Part shown: piece after piece, positions 26,801 through 36,973 of the stretch | How the letters are laid out: every line of letters starts with the position of its first letter | Position numbering within the stretch: position 1 is the stretch's first letter | Source of the DNA: Streptomyces sp. DT2A-34 | Lineage (GTDB): Bacteria; Actinomycetota; Actinomycetes; Streptomycetales; Streptomycetaceae | Direction: 5' to 3' | Length of the DNA: 64,000 bases | Assembly: GCF_030499515.1 (NCBI RefSeq) | Contig: NZ_JASTWJ010000001.1 | Span: 8,970,001-9,034,000, forward strand | Position numbers and translations under genes: made by a program | The notes under the pieces: generated by a model | Seen by the model: the letters and a program-made list of their open reading frames with translations, nothing else | The model's database searches: none | Told to the model about the DNA's origin: nothing

Positions 26801-29800
26801 CCGTCATGGCGACGCCGCAGACGTTCGTCGAGTACAGCAGGCAGGGCGCGCTGTCCGTGGACGGGCGGGCCAAGGCGTTCGCCGCGACGGCGGACGGCAC
26901 CGGCTGGGCGGAGGGCGTCGGGATGGTCGTACTGGAACGGCTGTCCGCCGCTCGCCGCGCCGGGCACCCGGTGCTGGCCGTGCTCCGGGGCTCCGCGGTG
27001 AACCAGGACGGCGCGTCCAACGGCCTGACGGCGCCCAGCGGTACGGCACAGCAGCAGGTGATCCGGCTCGCCCTCCAGGACGCCGGTCTGACCCCGTCCG
27101 ACGTGGACGCGGTCGAGGCCCACGGCACCGGCACCCGGCTCGGCGACCCGATCGAGGCCGGCGCCCTGCTGGCCACCTACGGGCAGGGCCGCGAGACCCC
27201 GCTCTGGCTGGGCTCGCTGAAGTCCAACATCGGGCACACCCAGGCCGCCGCCGGGGTCGGCGGCGTCATCAAGGTCGTCCAGGCCATGCGGCACCGCACC
27301 CTGCCGAAGACCTTGCACGTGGACGAGCCGTCGCCGCACGTCGACTGGGCGTCGGGAGACGTCCGGCTGCTCACCGAGAGCATGCCGTGGCCGGAGCTGA
27401 ACCGGCAGCCGCGTGCGGCCGTCTCCTCCTTCGGGGTCAGCGGCACCAACGCGCACCTGATCCTGGAGGCACCGCCGGAGGAACCCGCACCGACGCCCGC
27501 CGCCGAACCGCCCGCCGTCGCCTGGACGCTGTCCGGCAAGACACCCGAGCGGCTGCGGGACTGGGCGGCCCGGCTGCTCCCCGTCGCCCAGGACGCGGCA
27601 CCGGCGGACCTCGCGCACTCGCTCGCGGCCTCCCGCGGCCACTCCACCCACCGCGCCGTCGTGGTCGGTGGCGACCACGACGAACTGCTCGCCGGGCTGC
27701 GGGCCGTCGCCGAGGGGAAGCCGGCGCAGAACGTCGTCGCCGGAGTGTCCGGCGTGGACGGCAAGGTGGCGTTCGTCTTCCCCGGACAGGGCACGCAGTG
27801 GGTGGGCATGGCCGCCGGACTGATGAGCGAACCCGTGTTCGCCGAATCCGTCCACGCCTGCGAACGGGCGCTCAAACCCCACGTGGACTGGTCGCTCACC
27901 GAGCTGCTGACCGGCGACGGCCCGCTGGACGCGGTGGACCTCATCCACCCCGCGCTGTTCTCGGTGATGGTGTCGCTGGCCGCCCTGTGGCGCTCCCGCG
28001 GCGTCGAACCCGACGTGGTGCTCGGCCACTCCAACGGTGAGGTGGCCGCCGCGTACGTCGCGGGCGCGCTGTCGCTGGAGGAGGCCGCCCGCGTCGTCGC
28101 GGTGCGCAGCCAGGTCATCGCCGAACTCGCCCCGGGAGCCGGCATGGCGTCGGTGTCCGCGTCCCGCGCACAGCTGGACTGGCTGATGGAGCGCTGGCCG
28201 GACCAGCTCTGGGTCTCCGCGCTCAACGGTCCGTCTTCCAGCGTGGTCTCCGGTGAGGACCTGGCGATCAGGGGACTGCTCACCGAGTGCGCGCTGGACG
28301 GCCTGCACGCCCGCCGCATCCGCGTCGACGTCGCCTCGCACTGCCCGAAGATGGAGCCGCTGCGCGAGGAAATGGTGGCCCGCCTCGGAGAGGTGCGCAC
28401 CGGCCAACCCTCGGTGCCGATGTACTCCACCGTGGACCTGGACTGGGTCGGCGACTCCACGCTGACCGGCGAGTACTGGTTCCGGAACCTCCGGCAGCCC
28501 GTGCTGTTCCAGCCGGCCGTCGAGCACCTCGTCGAGCAGGGTTTCCGGGTCTTCGTGGAGTCCAGCTCGCACCCGGTGCTCACCTCCGGGATCGAACAGA
28601 CACTGGAGGAGAGCGGCACGACCGGGGTCGTCACCGGAACCCTGCGCCGCCACGACGGCGGCCCCGCACGGTTCCTGATGTCCGCCGCGGAGCTGTACAC
28701 GCGCGGCACACGGGGCGTGCGCCTCACCACCGGCACCGCCACCGGGCGGCCGATCCCCCTGCCGACCACCCCGTTCCAGCGGCGGCGGTTCTGGTTCACC
28801 ACCACCGCGACGCCCACGGCGGGCACCGGCCACCCGCTCCTCGGCACGCTGGTCGAATCCGCCCGCAGCGGCGAACTCATGGCCACCAGCCGCATCTCGC
28901 CGGCCGACCAGCCGTGGCTGGCCGACCACGCGGTGAACGGCACCTGCATCCTGCCCGGCACCGCGCTGCTGGACCTCGCGCTGCGCGCCGCGCACGGCAG
29001 CGGCGGCACCGGACTCGGCGAACTGGTCATCGAGGCACCCCTGGCCCTGTCCCGGCAGGGCACGGCGGAACTCCAGGTCGTGGCGGACCCGGCCCGGCGC
29101 ACGGTCGAGGTGTTCAGCAGGCCCGGGCAGCCCGGCAGCCCGTGGCGACGGCACGCACAGGGCACGATCCACGACACCCGCGACGAGCCGTCCGCCGGGG
29201 CACTGCCTCCGGCCGACGCCGAGGAGATCACCGTCGACTACGCGTCACTGGCCGAGCGGGGCAACGAGTACGGTCCGGCGTTCCGGGCCCTGCGCAGGCT
29301 GTGGCGGCGCGACGGGGAACTCTTCGCCGAGCTGCGGCTGCCCGAGGAGGCACCCGGCCGGTTCGCCGGCGCCGGACTGCACCCCGTGCTCGGCGACGCC
29401 GCCCTGCACGCCCTCGCCCTGACCCAGCCGGTCCCGGACGGCCACATCGCGCTGCCGTTCGTATGGCACGACGTGTGGGCCGGCGACGGTCACGCCACCC
29501 ACGCCTACGCCCACCTGGCACCCGCGGGCCAGGACGAGTTCACCGTGACCCTCACCACCGCCGAGCGCGAACCGCTGTTCCGGGGAACACTCGGCACCCG
29601 CACGGTGGCCCTGCGCGAGCTGACGGGCGCACTGCCGACGGACTCGGCGTACCGGATGCGGTGGAACAACCTGTCCGGTACGGCGGCGCCCGCACGGAAG
29701 TGGGCACTGCTGGGCACCGACCACCTCGGGGTCACCGCCGACCTGGTCGACCTCGCCGACGCCGACGCCGTCCTCTGCACCCCGGCGCCCGGTGATGTCC

Positions 29801-31176
29801 GGGAGGCGACGCTGGACGCGCTGTCCCACGTCCAGCACTGGCTGGCGGCCGACCACCCGGCCGACGTCCCCCTCGTCGTGCTGACCCGTAGCGACGACCT
29901 GGCGCACGCGGCGGCCCGCGGCATGGTGAGGTCGGCGCAGTCCGAACACCCCGGACGCTTCCTCCAGATCGAGACGGACGACGACCCCCGCTCCTCGGCA
30001 CGGCTCGCCGACGCGGTGGCCGCCGGACGGCCGCACGTGCGGATCAGCGCGGGACAGCTCCAGGCCCCGGAGCTGGAGCGGGTCACGCCGGGGCGCGGCG
30101 CCCGGCCGGACCTCAGCGGCGGCACGGTGCTGATCACCGGCGGCACGGGCACGCTCGGCTCGCTGGTGGCACGGCACCTGGTGACCGAGTACGGCGTGCG
30201 CAGCCTCCTGCTCACCAGCCGCAGGGGCGCACAGGGCGCCGAGCCGCTCATCGCGGAGCTGACCGGGCTGGGCGCCGAGGTCGCCGTCGCCGCCTGCGAC
30301 GTCGCCGACCTCGGCAGCCTCGCCGCCGCCCTCGACCTGGTTCCCGACGGACACCCCCTCGTCGCCGTCGTGCACGCGGCCGGGGTGCTCGCGGACGGAG
30401 TGGTGACCGGGATGACGCCCGACCAGGTGGAGCAGGTGCTGCGTCCCAAGCTGGACGGCACACTGAACCTGCACGAGCTGACCAAGGGCACCGAACTGGC
30501 CGCCTTCGTGCTGTTCTCCTCGCTGGCCGGCGTGCTGGGCAGCCCGGGGCAGGGCAACTACGCCGCCGCGAACGGGTTCCTGGACGCGTTCGCCGAGCGC
30601 CGCAGGGCCGACGGGCTGCCCGCGCAGTCCCAGGCGTGGGGACTGTGGGAGGAGGCGTCCGGCATGACCACCGTGCTGCGCGAGCGCGACCGGGACGGCA
30701 CCCTCCCGGACTCCACCGTTCCCATGCCCACCGCGTTCGCGCTGGCCCTGTTCGACGAGGCACTGCGGCAGGACGACACAGCCGTCACCCTCGCCCGGTT
30801 CGACATCGCCAAGCTGCGCACCCGCGGGGCGCCTGCGCTGCTGCGCGGTCTCGTCCCCACCGCACCGGCCACCTCCGCACCCGCCGTACGACTGCGTGAC
30901 CTGGCCCCGGCCGAGCGGGCCGAACGGCTGCTGGCCGAGGTGCGCGCGGCGGCCGCCGAACTCCTCGGCCACCAGGACGCCGAGGCCGTGCCGCCGGACC
31001 GGAGCCTGCACGAATCCGGCCTGGACTCGCTGACCGCGGTGGAGCTGCGCAACCGGCTGAGCGCCCTGACCGGACTACGGCTGTCCGCCAGGCTGGTGTT
31101 CGACCACCCCGCGCCGCAGGCCCTGGCCGATCACCTCCACAGGATCCTGACCGCCCCGGCGGAGGCGAGCGCCTGA
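23887..31176 (+). CDS. Modular polyketide synthase: CoA-ligase-type loading domain, ACP, KS, AT, DH, KR, ACP
   Basis: A 2429-residue protein. Residues about 15-520 form an AMP ligase ([13 protein letters not shown] near 178, [19 protein letters not shown]). Residues about 680-750 are an ACP with GLTS (S706). KS follows at about 773-1195 with C944 and H1079. AT has GHSNG (S1382) and selector VASH at 1482-1485, which is not the malonyl HAFH type. DH has H1681 and D1837. KR has TGGTGTLG near 2084, Y2225 and an LxD loop of B type. The final ACP is at S2381. There is no ER and no thioesterase. The protein should activate an acid, extend it once (or iteratively) with a branched unit and leave an enoyl thioester. 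Residues 555-675 are unassigned. Confidence 0.92.
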   Translation: MTASREGADMSATDSADLIRPLSELLRAHAALRGTKVAYSDVRRAVTYTELERRTARLGGHLVALGLPRGARVAILLGNRVEMVESYLAVNRAGGVGVPVNPHSSDAELLHILTDSDAHAVITDAAHVDQVRAVLPAGPRHLVVVGDRPDTLSYEDLATREPDVPARDDLGVDEPAFLLYTSGTTGRPKGVLSTQRAALWNVANCYVPMVELSPADTLLFPLPLFHTLGHHLCVVGVTAVGATAHLMPGLSAAEVLDELRSRPYTFLVGVPTIYHNLVHAAGAEGLTLPALRVCFIAGAVSTPALAEAFEAAFGVRLSDSYGSTETSGTMTATRPDGERVPGSCGQPVPGLDLRVVDPDTGVEVPVGEEGEIWVSGPNVMLGYHNLPEATAEVLRDGWYRTGDLARRDDAGHLWITGRRNDVIIRGGENVHPTEIEAVLARVPGVREAAVTAAADEEFGQVPVALVVPEPDGLDCAELFARCRRDLAYFKVPVEVRAVAALPRTATGKIARKALTELPGRLLAVAGPHPGLHLMGAGGEPTPIPGTEAPAGAGPLAGRDVVLAGDAGDLADLIARHLMAGHGARCGEPSGPEPGATVTVTGMTVTLAVAGSAPTTVVLAEGLTDHRVRNAVDVALTRPGSTLVAAGWSAPAAASDRLPARADLTGITGADLTRALVDLVAGEVTEVLGGIDGIEPDRALREYGLTSADAVRLRDRIAAAVGLRLPTTLAFEHPSVRAIAGYLQAELTGSSELTGSRELTGSSEPQAAIADDDPIVLVGIGCRYPGGVTSPDELWRLVADGVDATSEFPDDRGWDLERLFDPDPDRRGTSRTRRGGFLREMADFDPEFFGISPREALAMDPQHRLLLETSWEALERAGIDPTSLHGEQVGVYTGLIYHDYITDPDRVPRELEGYIGTGTVGAAASGRISYVLGLRGPALTVDTACSSSLVAIHLAAQSIRRGECELALAGGAAVMATPQTFVEYSRQGALSVDGRAKAFAATADGTGWAEGVGMVVLERLSAARRAGHPVLAVLRGSAVNQDGASNGLTAPSGTAQQQVIRLALQDAGLTPSDVDAVEAHGTGTRLGDPIEAGALLATYGQGRETPLWLGSLKSNIGHTQAAAGVGGVIKVVQAMRHRTLPKTLHVDEPSPHVDWASGDVRLLTESMPWPELNRQPRAAVSSFGVSGTNAHLILEAPPEEPAPTPAAEPPAVAWTLSGKTPERLRDWAARLLPVAQDAAPADLAHSLAASRGHSTHRAVVVGGDHDELLAGLRAVAEGKPAQNVVAGVSGVDGKVAFVFPGQGTQWVGMAAGLMSEPVFAESVHACERALKPHVDWSLTELLTGDGPLDAVDLIHPALFSVMVSLAALWRSRGVEPDVVLGHSNGEVAAAYVAGALSLEEAARVVAVRSQVIAELAPGAGMASVSASRAQLDWLMERWPDQLWVSALNGPSSSVVSGEDLAIRGLLTECALDGLHARRIRVDVASHCPKMEPLREEMVARLGEVRTGQPSVPMYSTVDLDWVGDSTLTGEYWFRNLRQPVLFQPAVEHLVEQGFRVFVESSSHPVLTSGIEQTLEESGTTGVVTGTLRRHDGGPARFLMSAAELYTRGTRGVRLTTGTATGRPIPLPTTPFQRRRFWFTTTATPTAGTGHPLLGTLVESARSGELMATSRISPADQPWLADHAVNGTCILPGTALLDLALRAAHGSGGTGLGELVIEAPLALSRQGTAELQVVADPARRTVEVFSRPGQPGSPWRRHAQGTIHDTRDEPSAGALPPADAEEITVDYASLAERGNEYGPAFRALRRLWRRDGELFAELRLPEEAPGRFAGAGLHPVLGDAALHALALTQPVPDGHIALPFVWHDVWAGDGHATHAYAHLAPAGQDEFTVTLTTAEREPLFRGTLGTRTVALRELTGALPTDSAYRMRWNNLSGTAAPARKWALLGTDHLGVTADLVDLADADAVLCTPAPGDVREATLDALSHVQHWLAADHPADVPLVVLTRSDDLAHAAARGMVRSAQSEHPGRFLQIETDDDPRSSARLADAVAAGRPHVRISAGQLQAPELERVTPGRGARPDLSGGTVLITGGTGTLGSLVARHLVTEYGVRSLLLTSRRGAQGAEPLIAELTGLGAEVAVAACDVADLGSLAAALDLVPDGHPLVAVVHAAGVLADGVVTGMTPDQVEQVLRPKLDGTLNLHELTKGTELAAFVLFSSLAGVLGSPGQGNYAAANGFLDAFAERRRADGLPAQSQAWGLWEEASGMTTVLRERDRDGTLPDSTVPMPTAFALALFDEALRQDDTAVTLARFDIAKLRTRGAPALLRGLVPTAPATSAPAVRLRDLAPAERAERLLAEVRAAAAELLGHQDAEAVPPDRSLHESGLDSLTAVELRNRLSALTGLRLSARLVFDHPAPQALADHLHRILTAPAEASA

Positions 31177-31298
31177 GGACAGGTGGCGGGTGCGGTCCCC
31201 ACGGGCGGGGCCGCACCCGCCGACCGCCGACCCGCCGACCCGCCGCCATGCCGGCGATGCCTCGGCGGAACCGCGTGAAATTCTCTATGGAGGTTGTG

Positions 31299-32108
31299 AT
31301 GTCTCAAGACACGACGAACCTGGCCGGGCTGCGGGTTCTGGTGACCGGGGCGGCCGGTGGGCTCGGCCGGGCCATCGCCGAGGCCGTGCACGCGGCGGGC
31401 GCGCACCTGGTGCTCACCACGCGGACCGCCGACTCACTGCCCGGGGCCGCCGCCGGGCTCGACCGGGGCCCCGAGGTCGTCACGGCCGTCGCCGACGTCA
31501 CCAACGACGCCGAGCTCGCCGCGGCCGTCAAGCTGGCCACCGAGCGGCTCGGCGGGATCGACGTACTCGTCAACAACGCCGGTGTGCCCGGACCGGTCGG
31601 GCCGGCCTGGGAGAACGCCCCGGGCGAGTGGCGGCACGCCCTGGAGGTCAACCTGGAGGGCGCGCTGGCCGCCTGCCGGGCAGTGCTGCCCGGCATGATC
31701 GAGCGCGGCCAGGGGCGGGTCATCACGATCTCCAGCCACGCGGGGCACACCCGCTGGCCGTACGTCAGCGCGTACTCGGTCTCCAAGGCGGCGGTGAACA
31801 AGCTGACCGAGAACCTCGCCATCGAACTGCTGCCGCACGGGATCACCGCGTTCAGCTACCACCCGGGGATGGTGAACGTAGGCCTCGGAGCGGCCGCACC
31901 CGAGACCCCGGACAGTGACAACCCCTGGCAGCGCCGCCTCGAATCCTGGATGGACGCACAGCGCAAGGCCGGGCGCTACGCCCCGCTCGACGAGGCCATC
32001 GCCAACCTGCTGCGCCTGATACGAGGCGACGCCGACCCACTCACCGGCCGCTACCTGACCTACGAGGACGACATCCCCGCCCTCGCCGCAGCCACCGGCC
32101 AGGCCTGA
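31299..32108 (+). CDS. Short-chain dehydrogenase/reductase of the PKS cluster
   Basis: A 269-residue classical SDR: cofactor motif VTGAAGGLGRAIA near residues 15-27, NNAG near 92-95, catalytic S in TISSHAG and Y-S-V-S-K. It has a GGAGG site before the ATG and lies 122 bp after the PKS stop, before a strong terminator, so it is the last gene of the PKS transcript. It may reduce or oxidise the released polyketide. Since the PKS lacks a thioesterase, a role in product release is conceivable, but nothing in the sequence shows it. Confidence 0.85.
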   Translation: MSQDTTNLAGLRVLVTGAAGGLGRAIAEAVHAAGAHLVLTTRTADSLPGAAAGLDRGPEVVTAVADVTNDAELAAAVKLATERLGGIDVLVNNAGVPGPVGPAWENAPGEWRHALEVNLEGALAACRAVLPGMIERGQGRVITISSHAGHTRWPYVSAYSVSKAAVNKLTENLAIELLPHGITAFSYHPGMVNVGLGAAAPETPDSDNPWQRRLESWMDAQRKAGRYAPLDEAIANLLRLIRGDADPLTGRYLTYEDDIPALAAATGQA

Positions 32109-32114
32109 TGCCGC

Positions 32115-32149
32115 GGTGGGCGGCTGCCTCCCCACCCCAGCCGCCCACC
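32115..32149 (+). terminator. Terminator of the PKS operon
   Basis: Perfect 12-bp arms GGTGGGCGGCTG and CAGCCGCCCACC (32115-32126 and 32138-32149) with an 11-nt loop begin 7 bp after the SDR stop. Confidence 0.75.
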
Positions 32150-32189
32150 GCACCCTGTCGACCACCACCATGCCGGATCGGTCCGCCCC

Positions 32190-32500
32190 AGGGCCTGGTC
32201 CCACTGCGGGGCCGGAGCCTGCGGCACCCGGGCCACCGGGACGGCCGGACGAGGCTGCGGGTGCAGGGCGTAATTCCAGTCGCCATGGAAGGCGTGCCTG
32301 GGCAGCGGCAGTGCCGCCGTCTCCGCGTCACCGATACGGACTCCGGTGGGACAGGCGTCGGTGTCGAGTGCGGCACTCACGCGCAGCCCGGTGCGGGTGG
32401 TGGTCGCGGCGATGGACTGGACGATGACTTCGTGGCTGGTCAGCGGGCGACCGCGCCAGTTCATGGTGATGTGCGAGAAGAGCTGGTGGTGAAGTCGGCC
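32190..32500 (-). pseudogene. C-terminal fragment of an ISAzo13-family-like transposase
   Basis: The minus strand encodes HHQLFSHITMNWRGRPLTSH, then EVIVQSIAATTTRTGLRV and a final HAFHGDWNYALHP, a C-terminus I recognise from ISAzo13-type transposases. The 5' part is missing and the original stop is lost, so the frame runs on antisense into the SDR gene. No terminal repeats were found. Confidence 0.6.
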
Positions 32501-32619
32501 CGGGGCGCGGTCTCGCCTTTCGATCGAGCCGTTTCCCCGGAGCCGCTTCCCGCACCCGGCGTGCCGCTCTCACGGCACCGGGCGCTCCACAAGTCCCGTT
32601 CCACCATGGACAGTTGTCT

Positions 32620-32960
32620 TCATCCGGTGGTCGGCCAGGGTGAAGGGATGACCGTTCCCCGGTATCGGTAGCGCGTGGTGCGCACTTTGCCGGGATCGAA
32701 CAATGTCCGTTCCTCTCCTGATGGCCACCAACCTCCACCGCAGTAGCGGCGGCGGAGGTCCTTCCTGTTGATCCGGTGGTGTTTGCGGCGCAGCCATTTC
32801 ATGACCTGGCTCCACGTGTACGAGCTGAGGTACTGGAAGGTCGCGCTGGACACCCCGGGGCGGAAGTACATGCACCAGCCGAACAGCATCTTGTTGATCT
32901 GGATGAGCAGTTCGTCCAGCGGCAGGAGCGCGGGACGGTGCAGATCTCATGGGCCGAACG
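32620..32960 (-). pseudogene. C-terminal fragment of a group II intron reverse transcriptase/maturase
   Basis: The minus strand encodes the maturase X domain: INKMLFGWCMYFRPGVSSAT, YTWSQVMKWLRRKHHR, then RRYCGGGWWP and TTRYRYRGTVIPSPW, the standard end of group II intron maturases. The reverse transcriptase domain is absent, and I could not identify a domain V/VI structure. It is a decayed intron copy next to the transposase fragment. Confidence 0.65.
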
Positions 32961-33033
32961 GCGGGCGAGGAGCGTCCGTGAGTCGGTCTGGTGGAGGGGC
33001 CTTTCGAGGATGGGCGGCGTGCGGCGGAGCCGG

Positions 33034-33410
33034 TGCGCGTGCTCAAGATCAGTCAGGAGCTGGGCGAGGTCGCGGAGGCCCTTCACGGCGCGGCGGTGGT
33101 GGAGTACCAGCTCCAGGGCCGCGCCGGATGAGATCACCGGCGGCTGGGGACATCCGGCTCCTCCAGGTCCTCGCGATCAACGGGGACATGGGGGAAGTTG
33201 CCATAACGGTGTACGGGGCACGGGTCCGCACGGTGAGGTAGTCGAGGTGACGCACATGTGGGAGGACATGGAAGCGCGCCTCGGCTGGCTTATCCTCACG
33301 GGCGCCGCGCTGGACGACCTCACCGGTGCTACCTGGGACACGGTGGATGAGCGGCTGCGTTTCCGCGTGGCGAGGGTCGCGGCCTTGGCCGGACATGAAC
33401 CTCAGCTGAC
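33034..33410 (+). pseudogene. Remnant of a MazG-like nucleotide pyrophosphohydrolase
   Basis: Two pieces in different frames resemble the MazG-like proteins of Streptomyces: VLKISQELGEVAEALHGA near 33040-33095, and VTHMWEDMEARLGWLILTGA followed by ERLRFRVARVAAL at 33247-33390. The middle is missing or scrambled and stop codons interrupt the frame. A strong terminator follows, as expected for the end of a once-active gene. Confidence 0.4.
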
Positions 33411-33426
33411 CCGCTCCACCCTCTGT

Positions 33427-33466
33427 GCGGAAGGGCCCGCACGGCTTGCCGTGCGGGCCCTTCCGC
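33427..33466. terminator. Strong stem-loop terminator
   Basis: Perfect 16-bp arms (33427-33442 and 33451-33466) with an 8-nt loop. It lies after the MazG remnant and before the 3' end of the convergent uppP gene, so it could serve both strands. Confidence 0.75.
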
Positions 33467-33620
33467 GTCATCCCTTACTTTGCGGACGCACACGCCCTAG
33501 TGGGGCGTATCCCGCCTCCCTGGTGGGAGATGAGTGGGAGACAAGTGGGAGATGATCATGGCGTGGTGCTGCAATCAGGCGCTAGGAAATGCTAGATAGC
33601 GCTGCCTGCGCGGCCCTGGT

Positions 33621-34496
33621 TCAGCCGCCGGATTCGCCCGCGTGCGGGCTGAGCACACCGGCTCCCACCAGCACAATCACCACCACACCGAGGATCACGC
33701 GGTAGTACACGAACGGCATGAAGCTCTTGGTCGAGATGTACTTCATGAACCATGCGATGACCGCGTAGCCGGACGCGAAGGCGATCACCGTCGCGAAGAT
33801 CGTCGGGCCCCAGGAGACGTGGTCGCTCTCCATCGCGTCCTTGAGCTCGAAGAGGCCGGAGGCCAGGACGGCCGGGATCGCGAGGAGGAAGGAGTAGCGG
33901 GCCGCGGACTCGCGGGTGTAGCCCATGAAGAGGCCGCCGCTGATGGTCGCGCCGGAGCGGGAGACTCCGGGGATGAGTGCCGCGGACTGGCACAGGCCGA
34001 AGATCAGGCCGTCCTTCACGCCCAGGTCCTCAAGGCCCTTGCGCTGCTTGGCGGCGCGGTGCCGGCCGCCGGACTCGTCGCGTGCGGCCAGCCGGTCGGC
34101 GACGCCGATGATGATGCCGACCACGATCAGCATCGTCGCCGTGATGCGCAGGTCGCGGAACGGCCCCTCGATCTGGTCCTTGAGCGTCAGGCCGAGCACG
34201 CCGATCGGGATCGAGCCGACGATCACCAGCCAGCCCATCTGCGCGTCGTGGTCCTGCCGCATCTCCTTGTTGGTCAGCGACCGCGTCCACGCCGAGATGA
34301 TCCGCCCGATGTCCTTGCGGAAGTAGATCAGCACCGCGGTCTCCGTGCCGATCTGGGTGATCGCCGTGAAGGCCGCACCGGGATCCTCCCAGCCCGAGAA
34401 CGCCGCGGTCAGCCGCAGGTGCGCGCTGGAGGACACGGGGAGGAACTCGGTCAGCCCCTGGACGAGTCCGAGGATGAGCGATTCAAACCAAGACAT
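33621..34496 (-). CDS. uppP: Undecaprenyl-diphosphatase
   Basis: A 291-residue integral membrane enzyme of the BacA/UppP family with about eight hydrophobic segments. The two signature loops are intact: [14 protein letters not shown] near residues 14-27 and [14 protein letters not shown] near residues 170-183. It recycles the cell-wall lipid carrier by removing a phosphate from undecaprenyl pyrophosphate and can raise bacitracin tolerance. The ATG at 34496 starts directly at the conserved [14 protein letters not shown]; the longer upstream frame is not conserved. Confidence 0.93.
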   Translation of the reverse strand: MSWFESLILGLVQGLTEFLPVSSSAHLRLTAAFSGWEDPGAAFTAITQIGTETAVLIYFRKDIGRIISAWTRSLTNKEMRQDHDAQMGWLVIVGSIPIGVLGLTLKDQIEGPFRDLRITATMLIVVGIIIGVADRLAARDESGGRHRAAKQRKGLEDLGVKDGLIFGLCQSAALIPGVSRSGATISGGLFMGYTRESAARYSFLLAIPAVLASGLFELKDAMESDHVSWGPTIFATVIAFASGYAVIAWFMKYISTKSFMPFVYYRVILGVVVIVLVGAGVLSPHAGESGG

Positions 34497-34656
34497 GAAG
34501 TTACGGAGTCCAAGTGCTGATGGTGGAAGAGGCGACGGGGACAACCGCGTCGGCGGCGCAGTGATCGCGGGTGTCGAGGGGCAGCGTAGCGTCCCGCGAC
34601 GACGGCTCCGGCACAGGGGGCTCGGCGGGCGCTCGCCGAACCCGTGCATACCGGTG

Positions 34657-34710
34657 TTGACCTGCGGCGGGGCCGCCCCTTACGTTGCAGCGAGCGGAAA
34701 GCGCTTGCTG
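34657..34710 (+). promoter_or_regulatory. Promoter with LacI-type operator for the Gfo/Idh-PmoA operon
   Basis: A -35 TTGACC (34657-34662) and -10 TACGTT (34681-34686) are 18 bp apart. Directly downstream is GGAAAGCGCTTGCTG (34696-34710) with the AAGCGCTT core typical of LacI/GalR operators. A repressor there would cover the transcription start. Confidence 0.5.
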
Positions 34711-34777
34711 CATCCGTCGCCCGTCCCTACGACGCCCGTCGGCGTCACCCGTTGTCCCGGAGGAGCCCGATCCGCCC

Positions 34778-36019
34778 ATGGCCGCATCCGAGACCGCTCC
34801 CGGGACGAACCACCGTCACCCCCGCCGTCACCCCCACCCCCACCCCCACCTCGCCCCGCTCACCGACCGCCGCATCAGGGTCGCCGTGATCGGCACCGGC
34901 GCGATCGCGCGCGATTCCCATCTGCCCGCGCTCGCCAGGCTCGCGGAGGAGGGTGAGACGGAGATCGTCGCCGCTGTCGACATCGCCGTGGAGTCGGCCG
35001 AGGGCTTCTGCGCGGAGGTGGCCGCGACCGCGGCCGGGACGCCCCACCCTTTCACCGACCTCGACCGGATGCTCCAGGAACAGCGGCCAGACCTGGTCAC
35101 CATCTGCACGCCGCCGACCCTGCACCGCGACCAGACCGTCGCCGCGCTGCGCGCCGGTGCCTGGGTGTGGTGCGAGAAGCCGCCGGTGCCGAGCCTCGCC
35201 GACTTCGACGCCGTCGAGGCGCAGGAGGGCGAGGACGGCGGCCCGTACGCCTCGATCGTCTTCCAGCACCGCTTCGGCTCGGGCACCCGTCACGTCCGCC
35301 GGCTGCTCGCCGAGCAGGCCATGGGCCGGCCGCTCGTCGCACACTGCCAGACCACCTGGTACCGCGACACCGCCTACTACGCCGTGCCCTGGCGGGGCCG
35401 CTGGGGGACCGAGGGCGGTGGTCCCGCGATGGGACACGGGATCCATCAGATGGATCTGCTGCTCGACCTGCTCGGACCATGGAGCGAGGTGCGGGCCATG
35501 GCCGGGCGTCTGGTGCACGACGTGGAGACGGAGGACGTCTCGACCGCGCTCGTGCGGTTCGAGAACGGCGCGATGGCGACCGTCGTGAACAGCGTGCTGA
35601 GCCCCGACGAGGTCAGCCGCATCCGCATCGACTGCGAGCGCGCCACCGTCGAACTCACCCACCTGTACGGCCACCGCAACGACAACTGGGTCATCACCCC
35701 GGCCCGGGACGTGCCGGACACCGAGGCCGCGGCGTGGCAGGACTTCGGCGCGGACGTGCCCAGTTCGCATCTGGAGCAGCTGCGGGAACTGATCGCGAGC
35801 ATGCGTGCGGGGGAGCGGCCGCGCAGCAGCGGCCCGGACGGGCGTACGAGCCTGGAGCTGATCGCCGCGCTGTACAAGTCCGCGTTCACCGATACGACGG
35901 TGAAGGCGGGGGAGATCGGCCCCGGCGACCCCTTCTATACGGCGATGCACGGCGGTGCGCCCGGCTGGGCCCCCGGCGCGGGGGAGCGGGCCGCCTCCGG
36001 TGCGGAGGTCGCCGCGTGA
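34778..36019 (+). CDS. Gfo/Idh/MocA-family oxidoreductase
   Basis: A 413-residue NAD(P)-dependent sugar or inositol dehydrogenase-like protein. After a His/Pro-rich N-terminus comes the Rossmann motif VAVIGTGAIARDSHLPAL near residues 34-51, the EKPPVPS motif near 131-137, and the catalytic-domain GGGPAMGHGIHQMDLLLDL near 215. It is coupled by overlap to a PmoA-like gene, a common pairing in carbohydrate loci. The GGAGGAG site fixes ATG 34778. Confidence 0.85.
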   Translation: MAASETAPGTNHRHPRRHPHPHPHLAPLTDRRIRVAVIGTGAIARDSHLPALARLAEEGETEIVAAVDIAVESAEGFCAEVAATAAGTPHPFTDLDRMLQEQRPDLVTICTPPTLHRDQTVAALRAGAWVWCEKPPVPSLADFDAVEAQEGEDGGPYASIVFQHRFGSGTRHVRRLLAEQAMGRPLVAHCQTTWYRDTAYYAVPWRGRWGTEGGGPAMGHGIHQMDLLLDLLGPWSEVRAMAGRLVHDVETEDVSTALVRFENGAMATVVNSVLSPDEVSRIRIDCERATVELTHLYGHRNDNWVITPARDVPDTEAAAWQDFGADVPSSHLEQLRELIASMRAGERPRSSGPDGRTSLELIAALYKSAFTDTTVKAGEIGPGDPFYTAMHGGAPGWAPGAGERAASGAEVAA

Positions 36020-36945
36020 CCGGGCTGCGTATCGTCCATGCGCACGGCGACCGCATCACGGTGACCGAGCCGCTCACCGGCGTCGAACTGCTCGCCTATG
36101 TCTACGGGCCGGAGGCCGCCTGGGAGGCCCCGAAGCCGTACGTCCACCCGCTGCGGACCCTCGCCGGTGACGTGGTCACCGACTACCGGCCCAACGACCA
36201 CCGGTGGCACAAGGGTCTGTCGCTGACGGCCTCACATCTGTCGGGGGCCAACCTGTGGGGCGGCAACACCTACGTCCATGGGCAGGGGTATCTCGAACTG
36301 CCCGAGCGGGTCGGGTCGATGGCGCACGTCGGGTTCGACGAGGTCGCCTCGGACGGTGACCGTGTCGTCATCGCCGAGCGGCTGACCTGGCATCCCCGCA
36401 GCGGTGAGCTGTGGGCGGACGAACAGCGCCGGGTCGAGGTGCACGACATCGAGCCGGAGTCGGGGTCGTGGGCCCTGACCTGGACGAGCGCCGTGACCAA
36501 CCGGCGCGACGAGCCGCTGCGATTCGGCAGCCCCACCACCGCCGGGCGGGAAATGGCCGGCTACACGGGCCTGTTCTGGCGCGGCCCGCGCGCGTTCCAG
36601 GGCGGCCGGATCATCGCCCCGGACGCCGAAGGTCCCGGCCTGATGGGCGAGCAGGCGCCCTGGCTGGCCTACTCCGGCGAGCACGACGGCACCGACGGCC
36701 ACGCGACCGTCGTCTTCGCGCACGCCCCGGAGAACGACCACACCGGCGAGCGCGGCGCCCACCCGGCCCACTGGTTCGTACGCAACGAGCCCTTCGCCGG
36801 AGTGGCCCCGTCCTGGGCGTTCCACGACGAGCTGGAGCTCGCCCCCGGTGACACCCTCACGCGCCGCTATCGGGTCGTCGTGGCCGACGGGGCTTGGGGC
36901 CGGGAAGAGATCGCCAAGTATCTGGAAACGCACCCGTGGTGCTGA
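36016..36945 (+). CDS. PmoA family (DUF6807) protein
   Basis: A 309-residue protein of the DUF6807/PmoA-like family, often encoded beside Gfo/Idh/MocA oxidoreductases. Recognisable segments are PYVHPLRTLAGDVVT, DYRPNDHRWHKGLSL and HPAHWFVRNEPFAGV; clustered His and Asp residues (N-D-H-R-W-H) look like a metal or sugar site. It starts with GTG overlapping the previous stop. The two proteins probably act on one carbohydrate-derived substrate; which one is unknown. Confidence 0.8.
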   Translation: MTGLRIVHAHGDRITVTEPLTGVELLAYVYGPEAAWEAPKPYVHPLRTLAGDVVTDYRPNDHRWHKGLSLTASHLSGANLWGGNTYVHGQGYLELPERVGSMAHVGFDEVASDGDRVVIAERLTWHPRSGELWADEQRRVEVHDIEPESGSWALTWTSAVTNRRDEPLRFGSPTTAGREMAGYTGLFWRGPRAFQGGRIIAPDAEGPGLMGEQAPWLAYSGEHDGTDGHATVVFAHAPENDHTGERGAHPAHWFVRNEPFAGVAPSWAFHDELELAPGDTLTRRYRVVVADGAWGREEIAKYLETHPWC

Positions 36946-36973
36946 GCGCGGCTGATTGACGGCGCGGACGGCT

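Noticed and set aside
32561..32580. A third copy of the ccr/HAL regulatory element (GTGCCGCTCT ... CGGCAC)
   Set aside because: Only the hairpin is similar; the GGRTGACAT and TTCAAG parts are missing, and it lies in transposase debris.
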